From Planctomycetota bacterium (lineage in GTDB: Bacteria > Planctomycetota > PLA2 > JAEUHO01), in NCBI GenBank assembly GCA_020851795.1, contig JADZCA010000011.1:25456-89455 (forward strand): a stretch of DNA of 64,000 nucleotides, written 5' to 3'. The notes under the pieces are model-generated. The model did not search any database. It worked only from the letters and a program-made list of their open reading frames with translations, and was not told the DNA's origin. Of this stretch, positions 14,985 to 22,811 are shown in pieces; position 1 is the stretch's first letter, and every line of letters starts with the position of its first letter. Made by a program: the position numbers and the translations under genes.

Positions 14985-15862
14985 CCGACGCGGTCCCTCT
15001 CGCGCACCGCCTCCGGCTCGTGCTGGAGATGGTGCGCTTCTCGCACAGCGTCTTCGCGCTGCCCTTCGCCCTGCTCTCGCTCGTGCTCGCGGCGGGCGGC
15101 GTCCCGTCGGCGCGCGTGCTGGGGCTCGTCGTCGTGGCGATGGTGGCGGCGCGCAGCGCGGCGATGGCGTTCAACCGCCTGCTCGACCGCGACGTGGACG
15201 CGGAGAACCCACGCACCGCGGGGCGCCACCTCGTCGTGGGCTCGCTGTCGGTCGGCTTCGCCTGGGCGTTCACGGCGGTCTGCGTCGGCGTGTTCGTGCT
15301 CTGCGCCGGGCTGCTCAACCCGACCGCGCTCGCGCTCTCGCCCGTCGTCCTCGCGGTGCTGCTGGGCTACTCGACGCTCAAGCGCTTCACGTCCGGGGCG
15401 CACTTCGGGGTGGGGCTCGCGCTGGGGCTGTCGCCGCTGGGCGCGTGGGTGGCCGGCGCGGGCGGCCTCGTGGGCGACCTGCGCGTGCCGCTCGTGCTCG
15501 GCGCGGCGGTGCTGCTGTGGGTGGCCGGCTTCGACGTGATCTACGCGTGCCAGGACGCCGACGTGGACCGCCGCCTGCGGCTGCACTCGATCCCCGCGCG
15601 GCTCGGCGTGCCCCGCGCGCTGCGCGTGGCGGCGCTGTGCCACCTGCTCTGCATCGCGGCGTTCGTCGCGGTCGCGCCGCTCGCGGGCCTGCGCTGGCCC
15701 TACCTCGTCGCGGTGGGCGTGGCCGCGGCGCTGCTCGCGTACGAGCACGCGATCGTCTCCCCCGAGGACCTCTCGAAGGTCAACGTGGCGTTCTTCAACG
15801 TCAACGGGGTCGTCGCGCTGCTCGTCGGCGCCGCCGGCATCGCGGACCGCCTCGCGGGGTAG
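14981..15862 (+). CDS. mqnP: UbiA-family prenyltransferase, probably MqnP
   Basis: This 293-residue integral membrane enzyme has about eight transmembrane helices. The first Asp-rich motif is NRLLDRDVDAENPRT (with the preceding AMAF), the second is DVIYACQDADVDRR, and KVNVAFFNVNG lies near the C-terminus. UbiA enzymes join an isoprenoid chain to an aromatic acceptor. With UbiD and UbiX homologues alongside, the likely acceptor is dihydroxynaphthoate in the futalosine pathway. The length and motifs fit the small UbiA class seen with that pathway. The ATG overlaps the upstream stop. Confidence 0.85.
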   Translation: MTDAVPLAHRLRLVLEMVRFSHSVFALPFALLSLVLAAGGVPSARVLGLVVVAMVAARSAAMAFNRLLDRDVDAENPRTAGRHLVVGSLSVGFAWAFTAVCVGVFVLCAGLLNPTALALSPVVLAVLLGYSTLKRFTSGAHFGVGLALGLSPLGAWVAGAGGLVGDLRVPLVLGAAVLLWVAGFDVIYACQDADVDRRLRLHSIPARLGVPRALRVAALCHLLCIAAFVAVAPLAGLRWPYLVAVGVAAALLAYEHAIVSPEDLSKVNVAFFNVNGVVALLVGAAGIADRLAG

Positions 15863-15911
15863 GCCCGGGCGCGCGCCCGGACCGCCCGCCCCGCCCGTCC
15901 GGCCCCCGCCC

Positions 15912-15917
15912 TATCCT
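15912..15917 (+). promoter_or_regulatory. -10-like TATCCT, 6 nt before holA start
   Basis: TATCCT ends six bases before the GTG start of holA in a 61-base gap. The spacing is identical to that before ubiX and mqnL. Confidence 0.5.
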
Positions 15918-15923
15918 CTCGCC

Positions 15924-17171
15924 GTGGCCGGTGCCCCGCCCCCCGTCCCTGCCAGCGACGCCCTCGCGCGCCTCGTGCGCGCGCGCGAGGTGCCCGCGGT
16001 CGTGGTCTTCTCGGGCGAGGAGTCGTTCCTCGCCGAGGAGGGCGTCGCCGCGGTCGCGCGGGCCCTGTTCCCCGACGGGGACCCCGGCGGCGCCGTCGTC
16101 ACGCTCGACGGCGGGCTCCCGGCCGACCAGGAGCGCGTCGCCTCCGTGCTCGAGGAGCTCGCGACCCCGTCGCTGTTCGGCGAAGGCAAGCTCGTCGTGA
16201 TCCGCCGGGCCGAGGCGGTGGGCGGCGCGGCCGCGGACGCCGACGACGACGAGGGCGACGGCGAGGACGGCGCGGGGGAGGCCGACGAGGCGCCGGCCCC
16301 GAGCGCGCGCCCCGCGCGCGCGGGCGACGCGCCGGCGAAGCCCGGCCGCCGCGCGAGCCCCATCACCACGCTCGTCAAGCAGGCCACCGCCGCCGCGCAG
16401 CCGGGCGCGGTGCTCGTGCTCGTCACGAAGAAGCCCGTCCGCGGCAAGGGGAGCGTCTCCGCCGAGGCGATCACGAAGACCGGCGCGATGCTCGTGGACT
16501 GCCGCCGGCTCTACGACGCGCCGCCGCCGTGGGCGCGCGGGGGCTCGGCCTTCGACACCGAGGTGTCGCAGTGGGTCGTGCGTCGGGCGAAGTCGCTGCA
16601 CGGCAAGACGATGGACCTGCGCACCGCCCACGCGCTCGTGCTGCGGCGGGGGAGCGGGCTCGCCGGGCTCGCGCAGGCCGTCGCGACGCTCTCGGCCTAC
16701 GTCGGGGCACGCCCGGCCGTCACCGAGGCGGACGTGGCCGCGACGATCGGGGAGACGCGCGAGGACCCGGCGTGGGTGCTCGCCGACGCGGTCCTCGACC
16801 GCGACGTCGTCAAGGCGCTCGACCACGTGGCGGCCGCGTTCGACCGCGGCCTGTCCGACGGGCGGGGCCGCGTCGCCGTCCGGCCCGAGGCGATCTTCCC
16901 GATGCTCGTCAGCGCGCTGCTCACCGCGTGGCGCCGCGCGATGCTCGTCGCCGAGGCCGCGGCGCGCGGCGAGGACCCCGCGTCGGTGCCGAGCCTGCTC
17001 GGGCTCCCCTCCTTCGTCGTCGAGCGCGCCGTGCGGCAGGCCGCGCGCCGCGACCCGGAGGACCTGCTCCGCCGCCACCGCGCGTTCGTGGAGGCCGAGG
17101 CGGGCGTGCGCGGGGGCGGGCTGCCCCCGCGACTCGCCGCCGAGCGCCTCGTCGCCATCCTCGCGGCCTGA
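15924..17171 (+). CDS. holA: DNA polymerase III delta subunit
   Basis: This 415-residue protein fits HolA, the subunit of the clamp loader that opens the sliding clamp. The N-terminal AAA-like domain reads PAVVVFSGEESFLAEEGV, then SVLEELATPSLFGEGKLVVIRRAE, the usual delta pattern. A long acidic Ala/Pro insertion (about residues 98-150) breaks the domain. The C-terminal collar domain follows, with DPAWVLADAVLDRD and helical segments. The family is usually about 340 residues, and the extra length is mostly this insertion. The GTG start is chosen from the TATCCT box six bases upstream. Confidence 0.85.
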   Translation: MAGAPPPVPASDALARLVRAREVPAVVVFSGEESFLAEEGVAAVARALFPDGDPGGAVVTLDGGLPADQERVASVLEELATPSLFGEGKLVVIRRAEAVGGAAADADDDEGDGEDGAGEADEAPAPSARPARAGDAPAKPGRRASPITTLVKQATAAAQPGAVLVLVTKKPVRGKGSVSAEAITKTGAMLVDCRRLYDAPPPWARGGSAFDTEVSQWVVRRAKSLHGKTMDLRTAHALVLRRGSGLAGLAQAVATLSAYVGARPAVTEADVAATIGETREDPAWVLADAVLDRDVVKALDHVAAAFDRGLSDGRGRVAVRPEAIFPMLVSALLTAWRRAMLVAEAAARGEDPASVPSLLGLPSFVVERAVRQAARRDPEDLLRRHRAFVEAEAGVRGGGLPPRLAAERLVAILAA

Positions 17172-17318
17172 CGCGCGGGGCGCGTCGCGGGCGGGGCGGG
17201 CGTCCGCGGGTGCCGGCGACCGGGCCCGTGCCGCGCGGCGCGCCGGGCCTTCGGGCGAGGGGGCCGACGGGCCCCGGCGGCGGGCGGCGTCCCCGCCCTC
17301 CGCTACCGTGCCGGGCCC

Positions 17319-19148
17319 GTGGGCCGCATCCGCCAGCTCCCCCCGCACGTCGTCAACCAGATCGCGGCCGGCGAGGTCGTCGAGCGTCCGGCGTCCGTCG
17401 TCAAGGAGCTCGTCGAGAACGCGGTCGACGCCGGCGCGACCCGGGTCGAGGTCCGCCTCGTCGAGGGGGGCAAGGCCCGCATCGAGGTGCGCGACGACGG
17501 GTGCGGCATGGACGCCGACGACCTCGCCGCGGCGTTCCTCCCGCACGCGACGAGCAAGCTCGCCGACGTCGGCGACCTCGAGCACATCGCGAGCCTCGGG
17601 TTCCGCGGCGAGGCGCTGGCGAGCATCGGCAGCGTCGCGCGCGCGACGATCACCTCGCGGCCCGCCGGCGCCGACGCGGGCGCCGTGGTCGAGGACCGCG
17701 AGGGCGCGGTGACCTGCGTGCGGCCCGCGGCGGCGGCGCCCGGCACCGTGATCGTCGTCGAGGGGCTCTTCGCCGGCGTGCCCGCGCGGCGCAAGTTCCT
17801 GCGCAGCGCGGCCACCGAGCTCGGCCACGCCGTCGAGACGATGGAGCGCTTCGCGCTCGCCTTCCCCGACGTCGTCTTCGTCCTCGAGCACGAGGGCCGC
17901 ACGCTCGTGGACACGGCCGCGGGCGAGGGGCGGCGCGCGCGGATCGGGCGCTTCCACGGCGACGACCTCGCGCGCGCGCTGCTCGAGGCCCGCTCGGCCC
18001 CGGGCGCGGCCGTCGAGGTCGAGGCGTGGCTGTCCCCGCCGGGGCTCTCGCGCGCCGACGCGCGGCTGCAGCAGGTCTTCGTCAACGGGCGCTTCGTGCG
18101 CGACCGCACCTCGCTGCACGCGCTGCGCGAGGCCTACCGCGACCTCGTCCCGCCCGGCGACCGCCAGCCGATCGTGTTCCTCTTCGTCACGTGCGACCCC
18201 GCCCGCGTGGACGTCAACGTGCACCCGCAGAAGGCCGAGGTGCGGTGGCGCGACGCCTCCGCCGTCCACGAGAGCGTGCGCCGCACGCTGCGCGCCGCGC
18301 TCGAGGGGGCGCGTCCGGGCGTGCCCGTCGCCCCGTGGGAGCGCCCGGGCGTCCCGCGCTCGACGGTGGAGGCGGCCGAGTGGGCCTTCACGCAGGGCGC
18401 CGGCCTCCCCGTGGGCGCGCCGTCCGCGCCGCGCGGGCCGGCGTGGCCCGGCGGCGGCGACCACCTGCCGGACGCGACGGCCGACGTCGCGGTCTCGCGC
18501 GCGGCGTCGCCTGCCGGTGGGGCGAGCGCCGTCGCGAGCGCGGGGCCCGGGGCGACGGCGGTGTCCGGGCGCGAGCGACTGCGTCCGGTGGGGCAGGTGC
18601 TGGGCACGTACCTCGTGCTCGAGGGCGAGGACGGGCTCGTGCTGGTGGACCAGCACGCTCTGCACGAACGGGTGCTCTTCGACCAGATCTCCGACCGGTT
18701 GCGCGACGGGGCGCTCGAGGTGCAGCATCTCCTCGTGCCGGCGGTGGTGTCGCTCTCGCGGGCCGAGGTGGCGCGGGTGGAGGAGGAGCGCGGGACCTTC
18801 GAGCGGCTGGGGTGGGTGGTCGAGCCGTTCGGCGAGGGGGCGGTGGCGGTGCGGGCGTGCCCGGCGGTGCTGCGGCGTCCTGATCCCGAGGGGATGTTGC
18901 GCGAGGTGCTGGCGGTGCTCGACACGGGCCGTCGCAGCGGGCTCGACCGCGCGGCGCTGCTCTCGGCGGTGGTGGACCGGATGGCGTGTCGCGGGGCGGT
19001 GATGGCGGGGGACGCGCTGCATCCTGACGAGGTGCTGGCGCTGCTCGCGCAGGCGGAGGCGCTCAACCACGCCCACTCGTGCCCGCACGGTCGTCCGACG
19101 CGCCTCGTGATGTCCCGCCGCGACCTCGAGCGCTACTTCCACCGCTGA
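17319..19148 (+). CDS. mutL: DNA mismatch repair protein MutL
   Basis: This 609-residue protein has a GHKL ATPase N-terminus: QIAAGEVVERPASVVKELVENAVDAGA (Glu30 as catalytic acid), DDGCGM (59-64), GFRGEAL (94-100) and VNVHPQKAEVRW. A variable Ala/Gly linker leads to the C-terminal dimerisation domain. It contains DQHALHERVLFD, close to the DQHAX2EX4E endonuclease motif but with Asp for the last Glu. It ends with SCPHGRPTRLVMSRRDLERYF, the metal-binding CPHGRP motif. It is therefore probably a nicking MutL, as expected outside dam-methylating enterobacteria. The GTG start has TACCGT nine bases upstream. MutS is not in the window. Confidence 0.95.
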   Translation: MGRIRQLPPHVVNQIAAGEVVERPASVVKELVENAVDAGATRVEVRLVEGGKARIEVRDDGCGMDADDLAAAFLPHATSKLADVGDLEHIASLGFRGEALASIGSVARATITSRPAGADAGAVVEDREGAVTCVRPAAAAPGTVIVVEGLFAGVPARRKFLRSAATELGHAVETMERFALAFPDVVFVLEHEGRTLVDTAAGEGRRARIGRFHGDDLARALLEARSAPGAAVEVEAWLSPPGLSRADARLQQVFVNGRFVRDRTSLHALREAYRDLVPPGDRQPIVFLFVTCDPARVDVNVHPQKAEVRWRDASAVHESVRRTLRAALEGARPGVPVAPWERPGVPRSTVEAAEWAFTQGAGLPVGAPSAPRGPAWPGGGDHLPDATADVAVSRAASPAGGASAVASAGPGATAVSGRERLRPVGQVLGTYLVLEGEDGLVLVDQHALHERVLFDQISDRLRDGALEVQHLLVPAVVSLSRAEVARVEEERGTFERLGWVVEPFGEGAVAVRACPAVLRRPDPEGMLREVLAVLDTGRRSGLDRAALLSAVVDRMACRGAVMAGDALHPDEVLALLAQAEALNHAHSCPHGRPTRLVMSRRDLERYFHR

Positions 19149-19255
19149 CGCGCGCCTCGGTGGCCGCGCAGCGCTCTGGGTCCGCCTCGCCACAATCCCG
19201 CCGCGCACCGCCGAGGCTCGCGTCCCTCCGAACCACGCGTGGCGTCCGAAGAAGA

Positions 19256-19285
19256 ACGACCCGCGTTCCGAAGAACGCGGGTCGT
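19256..19285. terminator. Hairpin after mutL
   Basis: A perfect 12-bp stem (ACGACCCGCGTT with its complement) closes a six-base loop, CCGAAG. It lies 108 bases past the mutL stop in the convergent junction. There is no T-tract, so termination is inferred from position. Confidence 0.5.
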
Positions 19286-19293
19286 CCCGGCGA

Positions 19294-19340
19294 GGCGGTA
19301 CTGCGCGGCGAGAGAACCCGGGCGGTACTGCGCGGCGAGA
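19294..19340 (+). repeat. 20-bp direct repeat in the mutL convergent junction
   Basis: GGCGGTACTGCGCGGCGAGA occurs at 19294-19313 and again, identically, at 19321-19340. The copies are separated by seven bases. The repeat lies between the two hairpins of this junction. Confidence 0.8.
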
Positions 19341-19341
19341 A

Positions 19342-19396
19342 CGATCGTCGTTGCCGACTCCGCCGTCAGAACGGCGGAGTCAGCAACGACGGATCG
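19342..19396. terminator. Long hairpin spanning the stop of the LolA-like gene
   Basis: Arms 19342-19366 and 19371-19396 pair over about 24 bp (core GACTCCGCCGT with ACGGCGGAGTC, outer GTCGTTGC with GCAACGAC), with one mismatch and one bulge around a CAGA loop. The right arm is the last codons of the minus-strand gene, and the left arm overlaps and follows its stop. Confidence 0.6.
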
Positions 19397-20322
19397 ATGT
19401 ACTGGTTCAGCTCGATCGAGTTCACGACGGCGTTCATCGTGGGCTTGCCCTCGACGTCGATGCCGATCGCGTAGAGCTGGATCCGCTTCGGGTAGCGGAT
19501 CGCCTCGCGCTGTGCGACCGCGTCGTCGCGCGCCCAGTCGAAGAGGCGGTACTCGTCGCCGACGTAGTTCGTGCCCGGCTCGCCGTGGATGATGAGGCGG
19601 TCGGGGGCGATCGCGCGCATCCCCGCGCCGTCGCGGCGGGGCGCGGCGCCGAAGAAGTACGACATCATCGGCTCGCGCGGCGCGGTGCGGATCACCTTGA
19701 ACCACTGCCCGCCCGTCGCCTGCGGGTTGCGCTCGATGCCCTCGAGGCGGAAGCGCGCGCCCGGGCTCTTCGGCGCCATCAGGCGGCCCACCTCCTGCAG
19801 CACGGCGCGGTAGTTCTGCAGCATCGGCAGGACTTCCTTCATCGTCGGGCTGTTGTTGAGGTCGGTGACGCGGATCCGGTCGCGGATCATGAACCCGCGC
19901 TGGCCCACGAGCAGGAACGACGAGTCGCGCCCGCCGTACTGGAAGTTCGCGCGGAACGCGTCGGGGTTGCGGAACCACAGCTCCATGCGGCGCTCGTCGC
20001 GCGTGCTGCCGTCGTCGTAGCGGTAGTCGATGTCGGCGTGCAGCGTCGAGAGCGCCGAGACGGGCTGGTCGCCCTTGGCGATCCAGCGCATCGCCTCGTC
20101 CACCGCGCGCTCGCCCGCGACGTAGGGGTCGTCGGCGCCGGGCGCCGGAGCCGGCGCGGGGGCCGGCGCGAGGGGCGCGGGCGCGGGCGTCGGCGCCGGC
20201 GCGACCGGGCCGGGCGCGGGCACCGCGGGACCGGCGGGGGGCGGCGGGTCGCCGGCGAGGACGGCACCCGACGTGAGGAGGAGCGAGGCGAGGATCGTCG
20301 GCAGCGAGAGCGTGCGCTTCAT
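19366..20322 (-). CDS. Secreted LolA-like outer-membrane lipoprotein-sorting homologue
   Basis: This 318-residue protein has a clear signal peptide (MKRTLSLPTILASLLLTSGAVLAG) and then a 45-residue Pro/Ala linker. The mature domain has alternating strands such as LHADIDYRYDD, RMELWFRNPDAFRANFQYGG and SSFLLVGQRGFMIRD. This resembles the half-barrel of LolA/LolB-type proteins that hold lipoprotein acyl chains in the periplasm. No residue proves that role. A second protein of the same layout lies directly upstream (20445-21380), so these are tandem paralogues. An AAAGGA sequence about nine bases upstream supports the ATG at 20322. Confidence 0.55.
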   Translation of the reverse strand: MKRTLSLPTILASLLLTSGAVLAGDPPPPAGPAVPAPGPVAPAPTPAPAPLAPAPAPAPAPGADDPYVAGERAVDEAMRWIAKGDQPVSALSTLHADIDYRYDDGSTRDERRMELWFRNPDAFRANFQYGGRDSSFLLVGQRGFMIRDRIRVTDLNNSPTMKEVLPMLQNYRAVLQEVGRLMAPKSPGARFRLEGIERNPQATGGQWFKVIRTAPREPMMSYFFGAAPRRDGAGMRAIAPDRLIIHGEPGTNYVGDEYRLFDWARDDAVAQREAIRYPKRIQLYAIGIDVEGKPTMNAVVNSIELNQYIDPSLLTPPF

Positions 20323-20444
20323 ATTCGGTCCTTTGTATCGTGCCGGGGCGGGGCGGCGGGGAACGAGGGTGGGTTCGGCGGACCGGGGGGAGCCCGCGGG
20401 GCGGCGTCCTACCGGGGCGTCTCGGGTTGCCTGGGTTTCTCGGG

Positions 20445-21380
20445 TTATCGGGGCGTCTCGGGCGGCGGCTCGAACCGGTCCGGGCCGATCCCCGCGTTGA
20501 TGTCGAGGTCGTCCACGACCGCCGTCAGGAAGCGCTTCGGCGGGTTGTCCTTCGCCATCTTCGGATCGGGATGGCTGCGCCACGCCTGAAGTCGCGACGG
20601 GTAGCGGAACGGGCGCGGCTTGGCGCGCGGCGCGTCCCACTCCTGCAGGATCCAGTCCTCCGTCCACAGGCCGGTGGCGGCGTCGCCGTCGATGCGGACC
20701 ACGCCCGGCCAGGTGGCGGAGACGCCGCCGCCGGGCGCGGCCTCGTAGGCCAGCCAGAAGGTGATCTTGCGCCCGTCGGGGGAGCGGCGGGCGACCTTGA
20801 GCCAGTCGCCGGCGTAGACGCCGGAGCCGCGCGACGCGCCCTGGTACTCGAACTGGATGCCCGGCCCCTTGAGCCCCTCGAGCGTCATGAACGCCGTGAG
20901 GTCCTGGATGCGGAGCATGTCCTCCTTCATCTGCTTGAGCTCGACCTCGGCGCCCGGCGTGCCGTGCACGCGCTTGACCGCGCCGTTGCTCGTGACGACC
21001 CACGCGCGGTCGCCCGAGAGGATCTTCGTCGAGACGCGCCCCATGAACGCCATCTCGTTGCGCATCTTGTCGGGCGCGAGGAACCAGACGGCCTGCTCGC
21101 CCTCGTGGTGGTTGTCCTCGAGGTCCCACTTGGCGTCGAGGTGGGCGTAGACGTCCACCGCGCGGCCCAGCGACCCGCCGCGGGCCACCCACGCGATCGC
21201 CTGGTCGAAGAAGCGCGCGCCCAGCGTGAGCGTGTCCTCGAGCCCGGCCGCGGGCGAGGGCGCCGGCGCGGGCGGCGGGGGCGCGTCGGCGGCGGTGGCC
21301 GCGCGGATCGAGCACATCGGGAGGAGCACGGCGAGCAGGACCCGCGCGCAGCGCGCGGGCGAGACGTCGGTCCGGGGCAT
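20445..21380 (-). CDS. Secreted LolA-like protein, tandem paralogue
   Basis: This 311-residue protein has a signal peptide ending ATAAD and a short Pro/Ala linker. Its domain parallels that of its neighbour: an AIAWVARG helix, then VYAHLDAKWDLED, AVWFLAPDKMRNEMAFMG and DRAWVVTSNGAVKRVHG. The shared order of strands and the common start, a helix followed by a WVARG/WIAKG-like turn, suggest duplication, although sequence identity is low. A LolA-like carrier or lipid-binding role is inferred from fold pattern only. GGAAGGA ends four bases before the ATG, so it is probably translated from its own ribosome-binding site. Confidence 0.55.
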   Translation of the reverse strand: MPRTDVSPARCARVLLAVLLPMCSIRAATAADAPPPPAPAPSPAAGLEDTLTLGARFFDQAIAWVARGGSLGRAVDVYAHLDAKWDLEDNHHEGEQAVWFLAPDKMRNEMAFMGRVSTKILSGDRAWVVTSNGAVKRVHGTPGAEVELKQMKEDMLRIQDLTAFMTLEGLKGPGIQFEYQGASRGSGVYAGDWLKVARRSPDGRKITFWLAYEAAPGGGVSATWPGVVRIDGDAATGLWTEDWILQEWDAPRAKPRPFRYPSRLQAWRSHPDPKMAKDNPPKRFLTAVVDDLDINAGIGPDRFEPPPETPR

Positions 21381-21512
21381 CGGTCCTTCCGGGCGGGGGC
21401 CTTCGGGCGGGGATGGACGGAGGGGCGCCGGGTGCGATGCTCGGCCGCCCGCTCCCGACGGGAAGACCCCGCCGGAGGGGAGGAGGATACCCGCCCTCGG
21501 GCGGGACGCCCC

Positions 21513-22811
21513 GTGCGCGACGCCACCCTGCCCCGACCCGGTCTCCGTTCGGTCACGCTCGGCCGGGGCGTGCGCCTGCACGTGCTGCCGACCGACCGTT
21601 TCGCGACCACGGTCGTGCGGGTGGCGCTGCACCGCGACCTCGGCCCCGAGGCGACCGCGACGTCGCTGCTCGGCGCGGTGCTCGAGTCCGCCACCGCGCG
21701 CCACCCGACCCGCGAGGCGCTCGCGCACCGCCTCGCCGACCTCTACGGCGCGGGGCTCTCGGTCGGCGTCGAGAAGCTGGGCAACCGCCAGCTCCTCAGC
21801 GCGACGCTCGACTGGCCGACGGTGGGGCTCGCGGGGCGCGGCGCCTCGCTCGCCGACGGGCTCGCGTTCCTGCGCGAGGTGCTCACCGAGCCCCTCCGCG
21901 ACGCGGACGGGCTCGACCCGGGGCTCGTCGCCACCGAGGCGCGCAACCTCGGGCGCGCGCTCGCCTCGATCCGCGACGACAAGGCGCGGTACGCGACGCG
22001 CCGCTGCCTCGAGGCCGCGTGCCGCGGCGACGCGTACGCGCTCGACGTCGAGGGGCGGGTCGAGGACCTCGCCGCCGCCACCCCGCGTGCGCTCGACGCG
22101 CTGCACCGTCGCCTCCTCTCGACCGCGCCCGTCGAGGTGTTCGTGGTCGGCGACGTCGCTCCGGCCGCCGCCCGCGCCGCCGTCGCGCGCCACCTGCTCT
22201 GGCCGGGGCGCGCGCCGCGCCCGGCGACGGTGCCCGACGTCGCGTCGGTGCGCGCGGCCCGCACGCGTCCGGTCCGCGCCGTCGAGCACGACGCCGTCGC
22301 GCAGGGCAAGCTCGTGATGGCGTGGCGCGCGCCCGTGGAGCCGGCCTCGCGCGACCTCGCGCCCGCGCTCCTGCTCGCGGGCGTGCTCGGCGGGACGGCG
22401 GTGTCGCGGCTCTTCAAGGTGGTGCGCGAGACCCACGGCCTCTGCTACGCGGCGAGCGCGGGCTGGGTGCGCAGCCAGGGCCTGCTCCTCGTCCAGCTCG
22501 GCGTCGCGCCGGAGCACGCGGCCCGGGCCCGGCGCCTGACGACGTCGCTGGTCGCCGAGGTCGCGGCCGGCCGCCTCGAGCCCGCGGCGCACGAGGCGGT
22601 CGTCGAAGGGGCCCGCGCGCGCGTCGCCGCGCTGGCCGACGAGCGCGGGTCGTCGGTGGCGTTCCTCCAGGAGGCGCTCGCGCTCGGCACGACGCGCAGC
22701 CCCGCGCGCCACCTCGCCGCGCTGCGCGCGGTGACGTCGAAGGACGTGGCGCGCGTCGGGCGCCGCCTGCGCCCGGAGGCCTCGTTCCTCCTCACGGGGC
22801 CCGCCGCGTGA
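21513..22811 (+). CDS. M16 peptidase-like subunit without zinc site (YmfF-type)
   Basis: This 432-residue protein has the M16 (pitrilysin) fold. It contains TSLLGAVLESATARHPTREALAHRLADLYGA, a C-terminal half with LFKVVRETHGLCYAASAGW, and TSKDVARVGRRL. The HXXEH zinc motif is absent, as in the non-catalytic partner of YmfF/YmfH-type pairs. It would form a dimer with the following gene product. The GTG start at 21513 is placed where homology begins; the 130 bases upstream are shared with the divergent LolA-like gene. The stop overlaps the next start (GTGA), so subunits are probably made in equal amounts. Confidence 0.8.
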   Translation: MRDATLPRPGLRSVTLGRGVRLHVLPTDRFATTVVRVALHRDLGPEATATSLLGAVLESATARHPTREALAHRLADLYGAGLSVGVEKLGNRQLLSATLDWPTVGLAGRGASLADGLAFLREVLTEPLRDADGLDPGLVATEARNLGRALASIRDDKARYATRRCLEAACRGDAYALDVEGRVEDLAAATPRALDALHRRLLSTAPVEVFVVGDVAPAAARAAVARHLLWPGRAPRPATVPDVASVRAARTRPVRAVEHDAVAQGKLVMAWRAPVEPASRDLAPALLLAGVLGGTAVSRLFKVVRETHGLCYAASAGWVRSQGLLLVQLGVAPEHAARARRLTTSLVAEVAAGRLEPAAHEAVVEGARARVAALADERGSSVAFLQEALALGTTRSPARHLAALRAVTSKDVARVGRRLRPEASFLLTGPAA

